Source: Ensifer sp. LCM 4579 (lineage in GTDB: Bacteria > Pseudomonadota > Alphaproteobacteria > Rhizobiales > Rhizobiaceae). From it: a DNA stretch of 64,000 bases. The notes below the pieces were generated by a model that was not told the DNA's origin, did no database searches, and saw only the letters and a program-made list of their open reading frames with translations. Positions 33,593 through 43,943 of the stretch are shown piece by piece. Within the stretch, counting starts at the first letter, position 1. Each line of letters begins with the position of its first letter. Position numbers and translations under genes: made by a program. Location: the NCBI RefSeq assembly GCF_001854885.1, contig NZ_MDDV01000009.1:1-64000 (forward strand). The letters are read 5' to 3'.

Positions 33593-35554
33593 ATGCGCTG
33601 TTTCACTGTACTCGGTCCTTCGCAGATCGGAAAATCCACGCTCGTGGAAAGATTGAGCTCGCTGGAGGGCGAGCCGAAAAAGTCAGTATCCCCTTATGGT
33701 TTAGCAATTACTGAATTCGAATTCGGTGGCGAGCCGTGGTGCGCGCTCGACGTGCCCGGCAACAGCGAGGCGATCCCGCTGGCACAGGATGCTTTGCTCG
33801 CCAGCGACGCCTGCGTGCTCCCAATTTCCCCCGTTCTCGAGGAGGCCGTGCTGGCCGCACCATATCTGCGCGTGATCGAGGCTTCGGGGACGCCTTGCAT
33901 TCTCTTCGTCAACCGCATGGATGAGCCGCGCGGGCGGCTGAGAGATATTGTCGCCGCGCTGCAGGATTACTGCAGCCGTCCGCTTGTTCTCCGGCAGATC
34001 CCCATCCGCGACGGCGACAAGATCATCGGCATTTGCGATCTCATTTCGGAACGGGCCTGGCGCTATCGCGAAGGCCAGACTTCCGCCCTGTTCGAAATCC
34101 CCGAGAGCGCGGCCGAGCGCGAACATGAGGCGCGCGCCGAACTGCTGGAGCATCTTTCCGAGTTCGACGACTGGCTGCTTGAAGAGTTGATCGAAGATCG
34201 CGAGCCGGCGAGCGATACGATCTACCAGATCTCGACACGGGTGCTCTCCGAAAACAAGATCATTCCGGTGCTCCTTGGGGCGGCAAGCCACAACAATGGC
34301 ATCATGCGGCTGATGAAGGCACTTCGTCATGAGGCGCCGCGCGTCGAGGCGCTGCGAAGGCGGTTGGCCGCATCCGCCGGCATCGACGAGTCGACGCTGA
34401 CCGCCGTCAGCTTCCACGCCCATCACCGCCAAAGCGTCGGCAAGACGGTCGTCGCCCGCGCTCTGCAGAACGGAGTAAAACAGGGAGCGACGCTCGGCGG
34501 TGCCGGCCTCGGCGCGTTGCAGGATCCAGCCAATGGCCGGGCCATGTCTTCGGGCATCACGGTTGCCGGACAGGTTTTCGCCGCCGTCAAATCGGACCAT
34601 CTCGCCGTTCCTTCCCTGCTCACGGCCAATGCGGCGATCGCGCCACCGGACTGGACCACCCCGCCGCCGCCGATGTTCGAGCGAATCCTGGTGCCGGAAA
34701 GCGAGCGCGACGAAAACAAGCTATCCGAGACGCTGGCGAAGCTTGCCGAAACCGATCGCGGCCTGAAGGTGATGCAGGAGGAGGGGACCGGTGCTCAGAT
34801 GGTCTGCGCCCAGGGGCCGGTGCATCTGCGTGACGTTTGCCGCATGCTTGCCGATGTCTTCCACGTCACGGTGACCGATCGCGCGCCGAGCCCGGTCTAT
34901 CGCGAAACCATATCGAAATCCGCCGACGTTCACTATCGCCACCGCAAGCAGACGGGCGGCGCCGGCCAATTCGCCGACGTCAAGCTGAGCGTCCATCCGA
35001 ACGGGCGAGGGGAGGGGTTCTCCTTTGCCGAAACCATCAAGGGTGGCGCCGTTCCGCGCAATTTCATACCGGCGGTTGAAGCCGGCGCGCGCGAGGCCAT
35101 GGACAAGGGGCCGCTCGGCTTCCAAGCGATCGATATCGGCGTCGTCCTCACGGACGGCCAGCACCATTCGGTCGACAGTTCCGAACACGCTTTCCGGACG
35201 GCCGGAAAGCTCGGCGTGCGTCAGGCGCTCTCGCAAGCGGCCTCCGTTCTGTTGCAGCCGATCTTCCGGATCGAGATCCACGTGCCGTCGATCCATTCCG
35301 GCGGTCTCGTGCCGATCGTCTCCACGCTCAAGGGTCAAATCCTCGGCTTCGACCGGGACGACGCGGCGAAGGGGTGGGACATCTTTCGCGCCCTCGTCCC
35401 CGGCGGCGCCCTTGAAGATCTGGCGCGTTCGCTCAGATCGGCGACGCAGGGCATCGGCTATTTCTCGAAGAGCTTCGACCATTTCGAGGAGCTCTACGGC
35501 AAGGAGGCGCAGGCGATCATCACCGCGCACAGTGCCCAGGCGAACGAGCATTAG
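33593..35554 (+). CDS. EF-G-like translational GTPase with altered GTPase domain
   Basis: A 653-residue relative of elongation factor G, shorter than standard EF-G (about 690-700). The P-loop GPSQIGKS (8-15) and DVPG (53-56, in place of DTPG) are present, but the switch I RGITI motif is missing and the base-recognition motif is NRMD (107-110) rather than NKxD. Domains II-V are clear: KQTGGAGQFADVKL near 460 and SALRQALSQA-like and PGGALEDLARSLRSATQGIG near the end. GGGAGG precedes the ATG. A canonical role in translocation is doubtful; a specialised ribosome or stress role is possible. It stands alone between the HutC-like and marR genes. Confidence 0.88.
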   Translation: MRCFTVLGPSQIGKSTLVERLSSLEGEPKKSVSPYGLAITEFEFGGEPWCALDVPGNSEAIPLAQDALLASDACVLPISPVLEEAVLAAPYLRVIEASGTPCILFVNRMDEPRGRLRDIVAALQDYCSRPLVLRQIPIRDGDKIIGICDLISERAWRYREGQTSALFEIPESAAEREHEARAELLEHLSEFDDWLLEELIEDREPASDTIYQISTRVLSENKIIPVLLGAASHNNGIMRLMKALRHEAPRVEALRRRLAASAGIDESTLTAVSFHAHHRQSVGKTVVARALQNGVKQGATLGGAGLGALQDPANGRAMSSGITVAGQVFAAVKSDHLAVPSLLTANAAIAPPDWTTPPPPMFERILVPESERDENKLSETLAKLAETDRGLKVMQEEGTGAQMVCAQGPVHLRDVCRMLADVFHVTVTDRAPSPVYRETISKSADVHYRHRKQTGGAGQFADVKLSVHPNGRGEGFSFAETIKGGAVPRNFIPAVEAGAREAMDKGPLGFQAIDIGVVLTDGQHHSVDSSEHAFRTAGKLGVRQALSQAASVLLQPIFRIEIHVPSIHSGGLVPIVSTLKGQILGFDRDDAAKGWDIFRALVPGGALEDLARSLRSATQGIGYFSKSFDHFEELYGKEAQAIITAHSAQANEH

Positions 35555-35737
35555 CCAAAGGCCATCCTCGACAGGTCAATGCCGAAGGTGGCGATGTGTC
35601 GGACGCCGATATCGATGCCGCGCTGGAAGCTGAGGCTGCCCAACTGGCTGCCGCAGCTTCGCATGCCCTCGCCTCGATGCGGTCGGCGTTGTGCTCGAGG
35701 CGGTGGAGGATGCCGTCGGCAATGGTTCTTGTTTGAT

Positions 35738-35763
35738 GAGCATGCTTATAATATAGTAAGCTC
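35738..35763. promoter_or_regulatory. MarR-type operator/promoter immediately before marR
   Basis: GCTTATAATATAGTAAGC (35744-35761) has perfect GCTTA/TAAGC arms, nested within GAGC (35738-35741) and GCTC (35760-35763). TATAAT inside it looks like a -10 box. The ATG at 35764 follows at once, so the message may have a very short leader. The upstream 35555-35737 bases hold no gene I can support. Confidence 0.68.
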
Positions 35764-36243
35764 ATGAATACGTCGGACGCACGTCTTCTTCCCTCGGATG
35801 TCGAGCGGCTTGGCCTCCTCCTGCACACCATTCCGCGGCTGATGCGCAAGCGCTTCGAGCGGTGGGGAAACGAGCATGGGCTTTCGGTCGCTCAATGGCG
35901 ACTTCTCGCCTGGACTCTAAGGGAAGACGGTGCAACTCAGGCTCGACTCGCCGAGCTTCTGGAGATCGAGCCAATCAGCGTATCGCGCCTGATCGACCGG
36001 ATGGAAGAAGGCGGCTGGGTCGAGCGAAGACAGGGTGTGGAGGACAGGCGCGTGCGCAGGGTCTTCGCCACGCCCAAGGCGCGCGACGCCCATAAGGGGA
36101 TCAAGAGACAGGTCAGCCAGATCTACGAAGAGGCGCTCGCGGGGCTCGACCAAAACCAGCGCGCGATGCTGATCGGCGCGCTCGAGAGGATGTCGGAAAA
36201 CCTCTCGGACGATGACGAGGCGCATTTGAGGACCATGCGGTGA
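35764..36243 (+). CDS. MarR-family transcriptional regulator
   Basis: A 159-residue winged-helix regulator. The DNA-binding part (QARLAELLEIEPISVSRLIDRMEEGGWVER then DRRVRRVFATPKA) is standard for MarR. It sits 16 bases before an emrA-like gene and an emrB-like gene, and its own palindromic promoter lies at 35738-35763. It likely represses the efflux operon until a phenolic or drug ligand binds. Confidence 0.92.
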   Translation: MNTSDARLLPSDVERLGLLLHTIPRLMRKRFERWGNEHGLSVAQWRLLAWTLREDGATQARLAELLEIEPISVSRLIDRMEEGGWVERRQGVEDRRVRRVFATPKARDAHKGIKRQVSQIYEEALAGLDQNQRAMLIGALERMSENLSDDDEAHLRTMR

Positions 36244-36259
36244 AGAAGGTCGTGTCGAC

Positions 36260-37420
36260 ATGGATGCGATAGCGAAGGCCGAGGAAAAGACGGAACCGAT
36301 CGAGGTCGATCAGGGGAAGGGCCCCCAAGCGGCGGTTCCACAGCCCGCCCTCGCCGAGGTGCCGTCGAAAAGGAAGCGCAGTCTTCGGCTCGCGCTGATG
36401 ATCGCTGTCCCGCTCGGGCTCGCGGTGGGCGGCACATGGTGGTGGGTCACCGGCGGTCGGTATGAGGAGACCGAGGACGCCTATCTGCACCAGCCGAAGG
36501 TTTCGATCGCTTCTCAGATCGCCGGCCGCATCGTTGAATCCGGCGTTGCCGACAGCAAGCGCGTGAGAACCGGCGACGTGCTCTTCAAGGTCGATCCGGA
36601 GCCTTATCGCATTGCCCTCGATGAGGCGGATGCCGCTCTCGCCGGCGCGCGTATTCAGGTCGAGCAGTTGCGCGCCGCCTACGGCCAGGCAGAGGCGCAG
36701 GCGCGAGATGCCAGAAGCGAGGTCGAGTACATGACGACCCAGCTCCAGCGCCAGCAGGACCTGTCACAAAAGGGCGTGTCCTCCCAGTCCGTCCTCGATG
36801 AGGTCAAACGTAACCTGCAAAAGGCCCGGGAGGATCTGAGCACCGCCCGGCAGGCAGTGGCGAGCGCGCTGGCAGCCCTCGGTGGTAATCCCGACATCGA
36901 GACGGATAAGCATCCGACGGTCCTTGCAGCCCTCGCCGCGCACCACAAGGCGGCTTATGAGATGCAGCAGACGATCGTCAAGGCGCCCGTCGACGGCGTC
37001 ATAGCCAAGGCTTCCGACTTCAGCGTCGGCCAGAACATCAGCGCCGAGACGCCGCTTTTCACGCTGGTTGAGACGCAGAACTCCTGGGTGGAGGCGAACT
37101 TCAAGGAAACGCAGCTCACGCACATGAAGCCGGGGCAGGCGGCCAGGATCGTCTTCGATACATATCCCGACCGTCCGATCGAGGCGACGGTGGAGGATAT
37201 TACCGTCGGCACGGGCGCGGAATTCTCGCTGCTTCCGGCGCAAAACGCCACGGGCAACTGGGTGAAGGTGACGCAACGCATCCCCGTGCGCCTGCGGCTT
37301 GGCCCAGGGGTCGACATTCCGCTGCGCACCGGCATGAGCGCGACGGTAACGGTCGACACCAAGGTGGAGCGCGGCTTCGCGAGCCTCTTCGGTGGCCGCA
37401 GGGTGAAGGCGCGCGAGTAG
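36260..37420 (+). CDS. emrA: HlyD-family membrane fusion protein, EmrA type
   Basis: A 386-residue periplasmic adaptor. One N-terminal membrane helix (LRLALMIAVPLGLAVGGTWW, about 40-60) anchors it to the inner membrane. Next come a lipoyl half-motif (YLHQPKVSIASQIAGRIVES), a coiled-coil hairpin (about 115-205, rich in Glu, Gln and Ala), the second lipoyl half (TIVKAPVDGVIAKASDFSVG) and a beta-barrel. It bridges the EmrB-like pump to an outer-membrane channel, whose gene is not in this window. Confidence 0.92.
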   Translation: MDAIAKAEEKTEPIEVDQGKGPQAAVPQPALAEVPSKRKRSLRLALMIAVPLGLAVGGTWWWVTGGRYEETEDAYLHQPKVSIASQIAGRIVESGVADSKRVRTGDVLFKVDPEPYRIALDEADAALAGARIQVEQLRAAYGQAEAQARDARSEVEYMTTQLQRQQDLSQKGVSSQSVLDEVKRNLQKAREDLSTARQAVASALAALGGNPDIETDKHPTVLAALAAHHKAAYEMQQTIVKAPVDGVIAKASDFSVGQNISAETPLFTLVETQNSWVEANFKETQLTHMKPGQAARIVFDTYPDRPIEATVEDITVGTGAEFSLLPAQNATGNWVKVTQRIPVRLRLGPGVDIPLRTGMSATVTVDTKVERGFASLFGGRRVKARE

Positions 37421-37446
37421 AAGGCTGCGCAGGGCAGAAGAATGCA

Positions 37447-38964
37447 ATGGCTGATGCGGGCACTGGTACTCACGAGGCAGTCCCTCATCGCGGGCTGATC
37501 ACGATCGCGATCATGCTCGGCACCATCATGCAGGTGCTGGACACGACGATCGCGAATGTGGCGCTGCCGTCGATGCAGGGCGATCTCAACGCGGCGCCCG
37601 ACACCATCACCTGGGTGCTCACTTCCTATATTGTGGCCGCCGCCATCATGACGCCGGTTACGGGCTGGCTCTCCGACCGGCTCGGCCGGCGGGAGTTCTA
37701 TCTCGTGACGATTACCGGATTCACGGCGTTCTCCATGCTGTGCGGGCTGGCGTGGAACCTGGACGTCATGGTCTTGTTCCGCCTGATGCAAGGCGTTTTC
37801 GGCGCCGCAATCGTGCCACTGGCGCAGGCCTTCCTGCTCGACATCAACCCGAAGGAGAAATACGGTCAGGCGATGGCCGTATTCGGCGCCGGTCTCATGG
37901 TGGCGCCGATTGTCGGCCCGACCCTCGGCGGCTGGCTGACGGAATCGCTCAATTGGCGCTGGGTGTTCTTCATCAACCTGCCGGTGGGCATCCTGAGCTT
38001 CCTTGGCTCTGCGGCCTATCTGCCGCGCGCGCCGAGGCGCCGGCGCAACTTCGACTTCTTCGGCTTCGCGGCGCTCTCGCTGGGCGTGGGTGCGCTCCAG
38101 CTCATGCTCGACCGCGGCGGCGAGGTCGACTGGTTCTCGGCCACCGAGATATGGATCGAGCTCGGCCTCGCGATCACCGGTTTCTGGGTTTTCGCCGTGC
38201 ACATCATGACGGGCGAGGATACCTTCATCGAAGCCCGGATCTTCCGCGACCGCAATCTGGTGACGGGACTCGCATTCATCTTCGTGGTGGGCGTTGTCTT
38301 GCTCGCGGCACTGGCGCTCTTGCCGCCGATGCTTTCGCGCGTCTTCGGCTATTCGACGATGCTGACCGGCGTCGTCATGGCGCCGCGCGGCGTAGGCACG
38401 ATGATCTCCATGATCCTCGTCGGCCAACTGGTGCGTTTCATCGACGCGCGGGTCCTGGTGGTAGCGGGGCTGCTGTTGACCGCGTGGTCACTCGAGATGA
38501 TGACGGGCTTCTCGCCACAGATGGACGCATGGCCGATCATCGTTTCCGGCGTCGTTCAGGGGCTCGGCCTGGGGCTGTTGTTCGTCCCCCTTTCAACAGT
38601 GACCTTCGCAACGCTCGCTCCGCAGGACCGTACCGACGGCACCAGCCTGTTCAGCCTGATGCGCAACATCGGATCGAGCATTGGCATCTCGGTCGTGACG
38701 GCCCTGCTTACGCGCAACACGCAGGTCAACCACGCCGAGCTTGCGACCCATATCTCGCCCTTCAACCCGAACCTCTGGACCACTCTGCCAGGCGCCGCCA
38801 AGGGCGACCCGACGTCGCTCGCGATCATGAACCAGCTCGTCAACCAGCAGGCGCTGATGATCTCCTACATCGACGATTTCAGGTTCATGATGATCATCAC
38901 GCTCTTCGCTATCCCCTTGGTCTTCCTGATGAGAGTGCCCAGGAAGGTGCCGACGAGGGCATGA
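37447..38964 (+). CDS. emrB: DHA2-family drug efflux MFS transporter, EmrB type
   Basis: A 505-residue, 14-helix proton-driven exporter. MFS motif A is present (GWLSDRLGRREFYL) and motif C-like GLMVAPIVGPTLGGWL follows near residue 155. TTIANVALPSMQG near residue 32-44 is the DHA2 N-terminal signature. It begins 26 bases after the emrA-like gene, so marR, emrA and emrB form one operon. Likely substrates are hydrophobic toxins or plant phenolics. Confidence 0.93.
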   Translation: MADAGTGTHEAVPHRGLITIAIMLGTIMQVLDTTIANVALPSMQGDLNAAPDTITWVLTSYIVAAAIMTPVTGWLSDRLGRREFYLVTITGFTAFSMLCGLAWNLDVMVLFRLMQGVFGAAIVPLAQAFLLDINPKEKYGQAMAVFGAGLMVAPIVGPTLGGWLTESLNWRWVFFINLPVGILSFLGSAAYLPRAPRRRRNFDFFGFAALSLGVGALQLMLDRGGEVDWFSATEIWIELGLAITGFWVFAVHIMTGEDTFIEARIFRDRNLVTGLAFIFVVGVVLLAALALLPPMLSRVFGYSTMLTGVVMAPRGVGTMISMILVGQLVRFIDARVLVVAGLLLTAWSLEMMTGFSPQMDAWPIIVSGVVQGLGLGLLFVPLSTVTFATLAPQDRTDGTSLFSLMRNIGSSIGISVVTALLTRNTQVNHAELATHISPFNPNLWTTLPGAAKGDPTSLAIMNQLVNQQALMISYIDDFRFMMIITLFAIPLVFLMRVPRKVPTRA

Positions 38965-39010
38965 CGCCGCTCGTCGAGACTGCCGCACGAGCGGCGGCGC
39001 CAGCGCCGCG

Positions 39011-39898
39011 TCAGAGCTTGACGACCGTCTTGCGGGCCAGCAGCCCCTGCGGTGCGAAGAGCAGGACGCCGATGACAAGCAGGATCGTGACGGCGTCACG
39101 GTAGCTGAGCAGGCTCTCGGGCAGATAGGCCTGCAGGAAGACCTCGATGAAGCCAAGCAGGAAGCCGCCGGCAACGGCGCCGGAGAGGCTGCCGAGGCCA
39201 CCGATGATCGCGGCGATGAAGGCCTTCAGGACGGGCAGGAAACCCATCAGCGGATCGACGCTGCCGCGCTGCGCGACCCAGAGAATTCCGGCAACGCCGG
39301 CAAGCAGGCCGGAGATCGCAAAGGCAGTTGCGACGACGGCGTTGGCGCGGATGCCCATCAGCCGCACGATGGCGAAATCCTCCGAGGCGGCGCGCATGGC
39401 GCGGCCGAGCACGGTCGTCCGCAGGAACAGGTTCAATCCGGTCAGCATGAGGACCGTCACGAGAATGGACGTCGCCTGGATGACGCCGAGATGCAGGCCG
39501 GCGATCTCGATCGTTCCCGAGAGGCTTTCAGGCATCGGCACCGGCTTCGGCCGGGCGGAGATGAAGTTCTGGAAGGCGACGCGGAGGATGGCGCTGACGG
39601 CGAAGCTCGTCAAAAGCAGCGTGGTGCCGCTCGCGCCGCGCACCGGCCGAAAGGCGATACGCTCCATCAGCATCGCAAGCGCGATCGCCACGACCAGTGC
39701 ACAGGCGATGGCGAGCGGGAAGGGCAGGCCGGAAAGGATAGCGAAACAGAGAGCGTAACCGGCAGCGGTCATCAGTTCGCCATGGGCGAAATTGATCAGC
39801 CCCATGATCGAGAAGACGACGGCAAGTCCAAGCGCCAGAAGCGCATAGGTACCGCCGAGGCTGAGCGCGTTGACGAGCTGTTGCAGGAACATGTCCAT
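39011..39898 (-). CDS. livH: Branched-chain amino acid type ABC permease, LivH
   Basis: A 295-residue inner-membrane permease with about eight helices. It starts MDMFLQQLVNALSLGGTYALLALGLAVVF, the LivH hallmark, then INFAHGELMTAAGY and a coupling region ASEDFAIVRLMGIRANAVV. It is the last gene of the four-gene importer operon that starts at 43837. The liganded substrate need not be leucine; members of this family carry amides and urea as well. Confidence 0.93.
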   Translation of the reverse strand: MDMFLQQLVNALSLGGTYALLALGLAVVFSIMGLINFAHGELMTAAGYALCFAILSGLPFPLAIACALVVAIALAMLMERIAFRPVRGASGTTLLLTSFAVSAILRVAFQNFISARPKPVPMPESLSGTIEIAGLHLGVIQATSILVTVLMLTGLNLFLRTTVLGRAMRAASEDFAIVRLMGIRANAVVATAFAISGLLAGVAGILWVAQRGSVDPLMGFLPVLKAFIAAIIGGLGSLSGAVAGGFLLGFIEVFLQAYLPESLLSYRDAVTILLVIGVLLFAPQGLLARKTVVKL

Positions 39899-39932
39899 CG
39901 ATGTGACCTCTTGGTTCGCCTACGCTAGGGCT

Positions 39933-40670
<738 letters not shown>

Positions 40671-40779
40671 CGGGGCGGTCCTGCCGTACCTGTTGGAATC
40701 GATCCCGTTTCAAAACGCGCCCAGGTGAGCTTTAACAACCGGGACGCTCTCCGGGGGATTGCCGGAGAGCGGCACTGCC

Positions 40780-41943
40780 TCAAGGCGCGGGAATATCGGC
40801 CGGGTCCGGAACGCCCTGGCTGATCAGTTGCCGGTCGCCGTCTGCGATCTTGACGAGCGATACCGATCGCAGCGGCATGCCCTGTGTCCCGGCATAGCTG
40901 ATCGGACCGGTGACGCCTTCGACATTCTCCAACGAAGCAATCGCGTCGCGAATGGCGACCGGATCGGTGCTGTCGGCGGCGGTGACGGCGGCGTCGATGA
41001 CCTTGCCGAGATCATAGCCGTTGGCGATGTAGACGGTGTCCGGCGCCTGACCGAACTGCTTCTGATACTTGATGTTGAACTCGGCGAGCGGCGTGCCTTC
41101 GGCGGCAAAGCCGGCGGTGGTGAAGACAACGCCGTCTACCAGAGTTCCGAGCCCGAAGGTGGTCGGCGAATCGATGCCGTCGCTGCCGAGGATAGGGGTC
41201 GTGACGCCGGCGCCGCGCAACTGCCGGATGAAGGCAGGGAAGTCGGGCTCGTAGGCCGAGGTCATGATGACGTCCGGTGCCGGGCTCATCGCCTTGATCT
41301 TGGTGACCTCGGCGCCGAAATCCTGCTGGCCCATGCTGAAGGTGCCTTCGCCGACGAGTTCACCGCCCTTAGCCCTGAACGCTTCGGCGAAATATTCGGG
41401 CAGCTTCAGCGTGTAGGCGCTGTCGGGCGATTTGAGGATGTAGGCCCTTTTGTAGCCCTTCTCGGCCGCGAAGGCGGCGAGCACGGCCGCCTGGACGTTA
41501 TCGGCCGGATAGTTGCCGAACATGAAATCGCCGACGGCAAGCGGCATGGTCGGCGTCGTGGCGCAGAAGGAGAATGCCGGAATCTGGGCAGCCTGCGTCA
41601 CCTGGCCGGCGGCGATCGAGGGATCCGCATCGCAGGGCGTGATCATGATCTTGACGTCCTCGTCGACCAGTTCCTGGGCGATGAGCGCAGTTTGGGCGGC
41701 ATCCGAGCGCGTGTCCTTGGCGACGAGCTTGATCGGGAACTTGCCCGCCGCGCCGCCGGCCGCATTGATCTCCTCGACGGCCATTTCGAGGCCCTTCAGC
41801 GATGGTTGATCGTAGGGCGCAAGGCCACCGGTCTGGGCGGTTGCGATCCCGATCAGCAGGTCTTCTGCAAAGGCTGGCAGCGGCGACAGCATGACGCCGC
41901 CGAGCATGGTCGTGAGGCACAGGGCCGTGAGGTTCGATGTCAT
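40780..41943 (-). CDS. Branched-chain/amide ABC transporter binding protein (LivJ/K family)
   Basis: A 387-residue periplasmic binding protein of the type 1 Leu/Ile/Val fold. A signal peptide is clear from the start at 41943 (MTSNLTALCLTTMLGGVMLS, cleavage after AFA). GGAG precedes this ATG. The mature chain opens with EDLLIGIATAQTGGLAPYDQ. The ligand could be an amino acid, amide or urea-type compound; the downstream cysteine hydrolase and glutamate-linked enzymes suggest an amide. Confidence 0.91.
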   Translation of the reverse strand: MTSNLTALCLTTMLGGVMLSPLPAFAEDLLIGIATAQTGGLAPYDQPSLKGLEMAVEEINAAGGAAGKFPIKLVAKDTRSDAAQTALIAQELVDEDVKIMITPCDADPSIAAGQVTQAAQIPAFSFCATTPTMPLAVGDFMFGNYPADNVQAAVLAAFAAEKGYKRAYILKSPDSAYTLKLPEYFAEAFRAKGGELVGEGTFSMGQQDFGAEVTKIKAMSPAPDVIMTSAYEPDFPAFIRQLRGAGVTTPILGSDGIDSPTTFGLGTLVDGVVFTTAGFAAEGTPLAEFNIKYQKQFGQAPDTVYIANGYDLGKVIDAAVTAADSTDPVAIRDAIASLENVEGVTGPISYAGTQGMPLRSVSLVKIADGDRQLISQGVPDPADIPAP

Positions 41944-41965
41944 CCGAAAGCTCCCTCTTTTCTCG

Positions 41966-43837
41966 TTAGGTTGGATTGTGAAGACCGGCGGCACCGGGGT
42001 TGAGGCCGGCGGCCTCGAGTGGACCGGGTTGCGCCGGCTTCGGCGTGCGGCGGCGGCCGATATAGGCCTCGATCACGGCGGGATCGGACTGGACTTCCGC
42101 CGGCGAGCCGATGGCGATCTGCTGGCCTTTGTTGAGCACGACGACCCTGTCGCAGAGCCGCATGATGAGCTTCAGGTCGTGCTCGACGACGAGCAGCCCC
42201 AGCCGATATTTCGTGCGGATGCGGTCGAGCACATGCATCAGCTCCTGTGTTTCGGCCGGATTCATGCCTGCGGCGGGCTCGTCGAGCAGCAGATAGCGGG
42301 GTTCAAGCGCCAGGGCGCGGGCGATTTCGAGCCGCCGTTGAGCGCCATAGGAGAGCGTACCGGCGAGCCGGTCGGAAAATTTCTCAAGGCCGACTTCGGC
42401 CAGTACCCGGCGCGCGCGTTCCCGGGGATCGGCTTCACGCTTGAAGGCGCTGGCCGCGACCGTGACATTTTCAAGTACCGTCAGGTTCCTGAAAAGGCGG
42501 ATGTTCTGGAAGGTGCGGGCGAGGCCCGCGACCGGCACGGCGTGGACGGGCAGGGATGCTACGTCCATGCCGTCGATCATGACGCGGCCGGTCGACGGCG
42601 GAACGACGCCCGAGACGCTGTTGATCAGCGTCGACTTGCCGGCTCCGTTCGGCCCGATGAGGCCGATGACGAGACCCGGCGTTATCTCGAAGTCCGCCTT
42701 CTCCAACGCCACGAGACCGGAAAAGCTCTTGCCGAGATTTTCAATACGGAGCGTGCCGGCCGTCGTCACCGGGGTGCCGGAACCATCGGAGTCAAGGCGC
42801 GAGGTCCTGGCTTCGAAGCCCTTGAGCCAGGGCAGGCGCTCGTCCAGCTCGCGCACGCCGAAGAGGCCGTCCTGCAGTCGGTACATGACCACCAGGATCG
42901 CGACGCCGATGCCGATGTCGGTAAGGCCGAAGACGGTCGGCAGCGAGAAGACTCCGAAATCGGCGCCGCCCTCCAGCTTGCGCAGCAACTCGACGATCAC
43001 CATGATGACGGCGGTGCCGCCGACCGCGCCGGAAACCGTGGTGATGCCACCGAGGATCAGCATGGCGAGCAGCACGAAGGTGAGATTGAAATAGAAGTCC
43101 TTGGGCGAGAAGGCGCCGAGGAAATGCGCCAGCAGCGCACCCGCCGTGCCGGCAAGGGCGGCGCCGATCACCCAGGCGATGAAGCGATGCAGCCTGACAT
43201 TGACGCCGACGGCGATGGAAGCGATCTCGTCCTCGCGCGAGGCCCGGAGTTTCAAGCCGGCGCTCGAGTCGCGATAGATGCGCGCGATGGCGATCGCCGC
43301 GACCGCGAATGGGAGCGCCAGCCAGAGATTGACGGCGCGCGGAATGCCGAAGAAGGTCTGGCTGCCGCGGGTGAAATCGGACGACGCCACGAGCACGACA
43401 TGCACGATCACCAGGAAGCCGAGCGTGGCGATCGAGGCGGAGGAGCCGCCAAGCCGCGCCACGGGGATGCCGATCAGCACGGCGACGGCAACGACCACCA
43501 GAAGCGCGACCGCAAGTGCGGGCAGGAAGGGCATGCCGATGCCCGCCAACCATTCCGGCAGGTGCGGCAGCGCCGTCTTCTCTATGATCGGGTTGATCGT
43601 CAGAAGCCCTGACGCATAAGCGCCGATCGCCATGAAGCCGACATGGCCGAAGGAAACGATCCCAGAATTGCCGGCATAGAGGCCGATTCCGAGCACGGCG
43701 ATGACATTGATCATGAAGAGCGTCACGAGCCGCTCGCCGCCACCCGGGAAGAACAGCGATGCGCCGGTCGCTGCTACGAGCAGAGGTAACGATGTCAAAA
43801 GGATACCGATGACGGTTTCTCGCCTGAAGCGCACCAT
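41966..43837 (-). CDS. LivM-LivG fusion: ABC permease joined to ATPase
   Basis: A 623-residue fusion from the chosen start (MVRFRRETVIGILLT). Residues about 1-320 are a LivM permease (NSGIVSFGHVGFMAIGAYAS; coupling region ASREDEIASIAVGVNVRLHRF). After a short linker, residues about 360-610 are a LivG ATPase (Walker A GPNGAGKST, signature LSYGAQRR, Walker B LLLDEPAAGMNP). The fusion is full length in both halves, so it is a genuine two-domain subunit. First gene of the importer operon, divergent from the RpiR regulator. Confidence 0.92.
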   Translation of the reverse strand: MVRFRRETVIGILLTSLPLLVAATGASLFFPGGGERLVTLFMINVIAVLGIGLYAGNSGIVSFGHVGFMAIGAYASGLLTINPIIEKTALPHLPEWLAGIGMPFLPALAVALLVVVAVAVLIGIPVARLGGSSASIATLGFLVIVHVVLVASSDFTRGSQTFFGIPRAVNLWLALPFAVAAIAIARIYRDSSAGLKLRASREDEIASIAVGVNVRLHRFIAWVIGAALAGTAGALLAHFLGAFSPKDFYFNLTFVLLAMLILGGITTVSGAVGGTAVIMVIVELLRKLEGGADFGVFSLPTVFGLTDIGIGVAILVVMYRLQDGLFGVRELDERLPWLKGFEARTSRLDSDGSGTPVTTAGTLRIENLGKSFSGLVALEKADFEITPGLVIGLIGPNGAGKSTLINSVSGVVPPSTGRVMIDGMDVASLPVHAVPVAGLARTFQNIRLFRNLTVLENVTVAASAFKREADPRERARRVLAEVGLEKFSDRLAGTLSYGAQRRLEIARALALEPRYLLLDEPAAGMNPAETQELMHVLDRIRTKYRLGLLVVEHDLKLIMRLCDRVVVLNKGQQIAIGSPAEVQSDPAVIEAYIGRRRTPKPAQPGPLEAAGLNPGAAGLHNPT

Positions 43838-43943
43838 CCTGCACTCTCCCCAGATTGTTTCGGCCCGTGCTGTTCTTCTCGGCCAGCTCTTCATGGGCCC
43901 GTTCCCTATCGTCAGGTTAGCGCATCCGGACTGAATGTCAATA

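Noticed and set aside
35555-35737. Possible decayed coding sequence (Ala/Asp/Glu-rich frames) between the EF-G-like and marR genes
   Set aside because: Coding-like runs appear in two frames but are short, lack starts and match no family that I know.
36955-38427. 490-codon minus-strand open frame opposite emrA and emrB
   Set aside because: Arg/Glu/Asp-rich antisense frame without motifs; the EmrA and EmrB families are clear on the plus strand.
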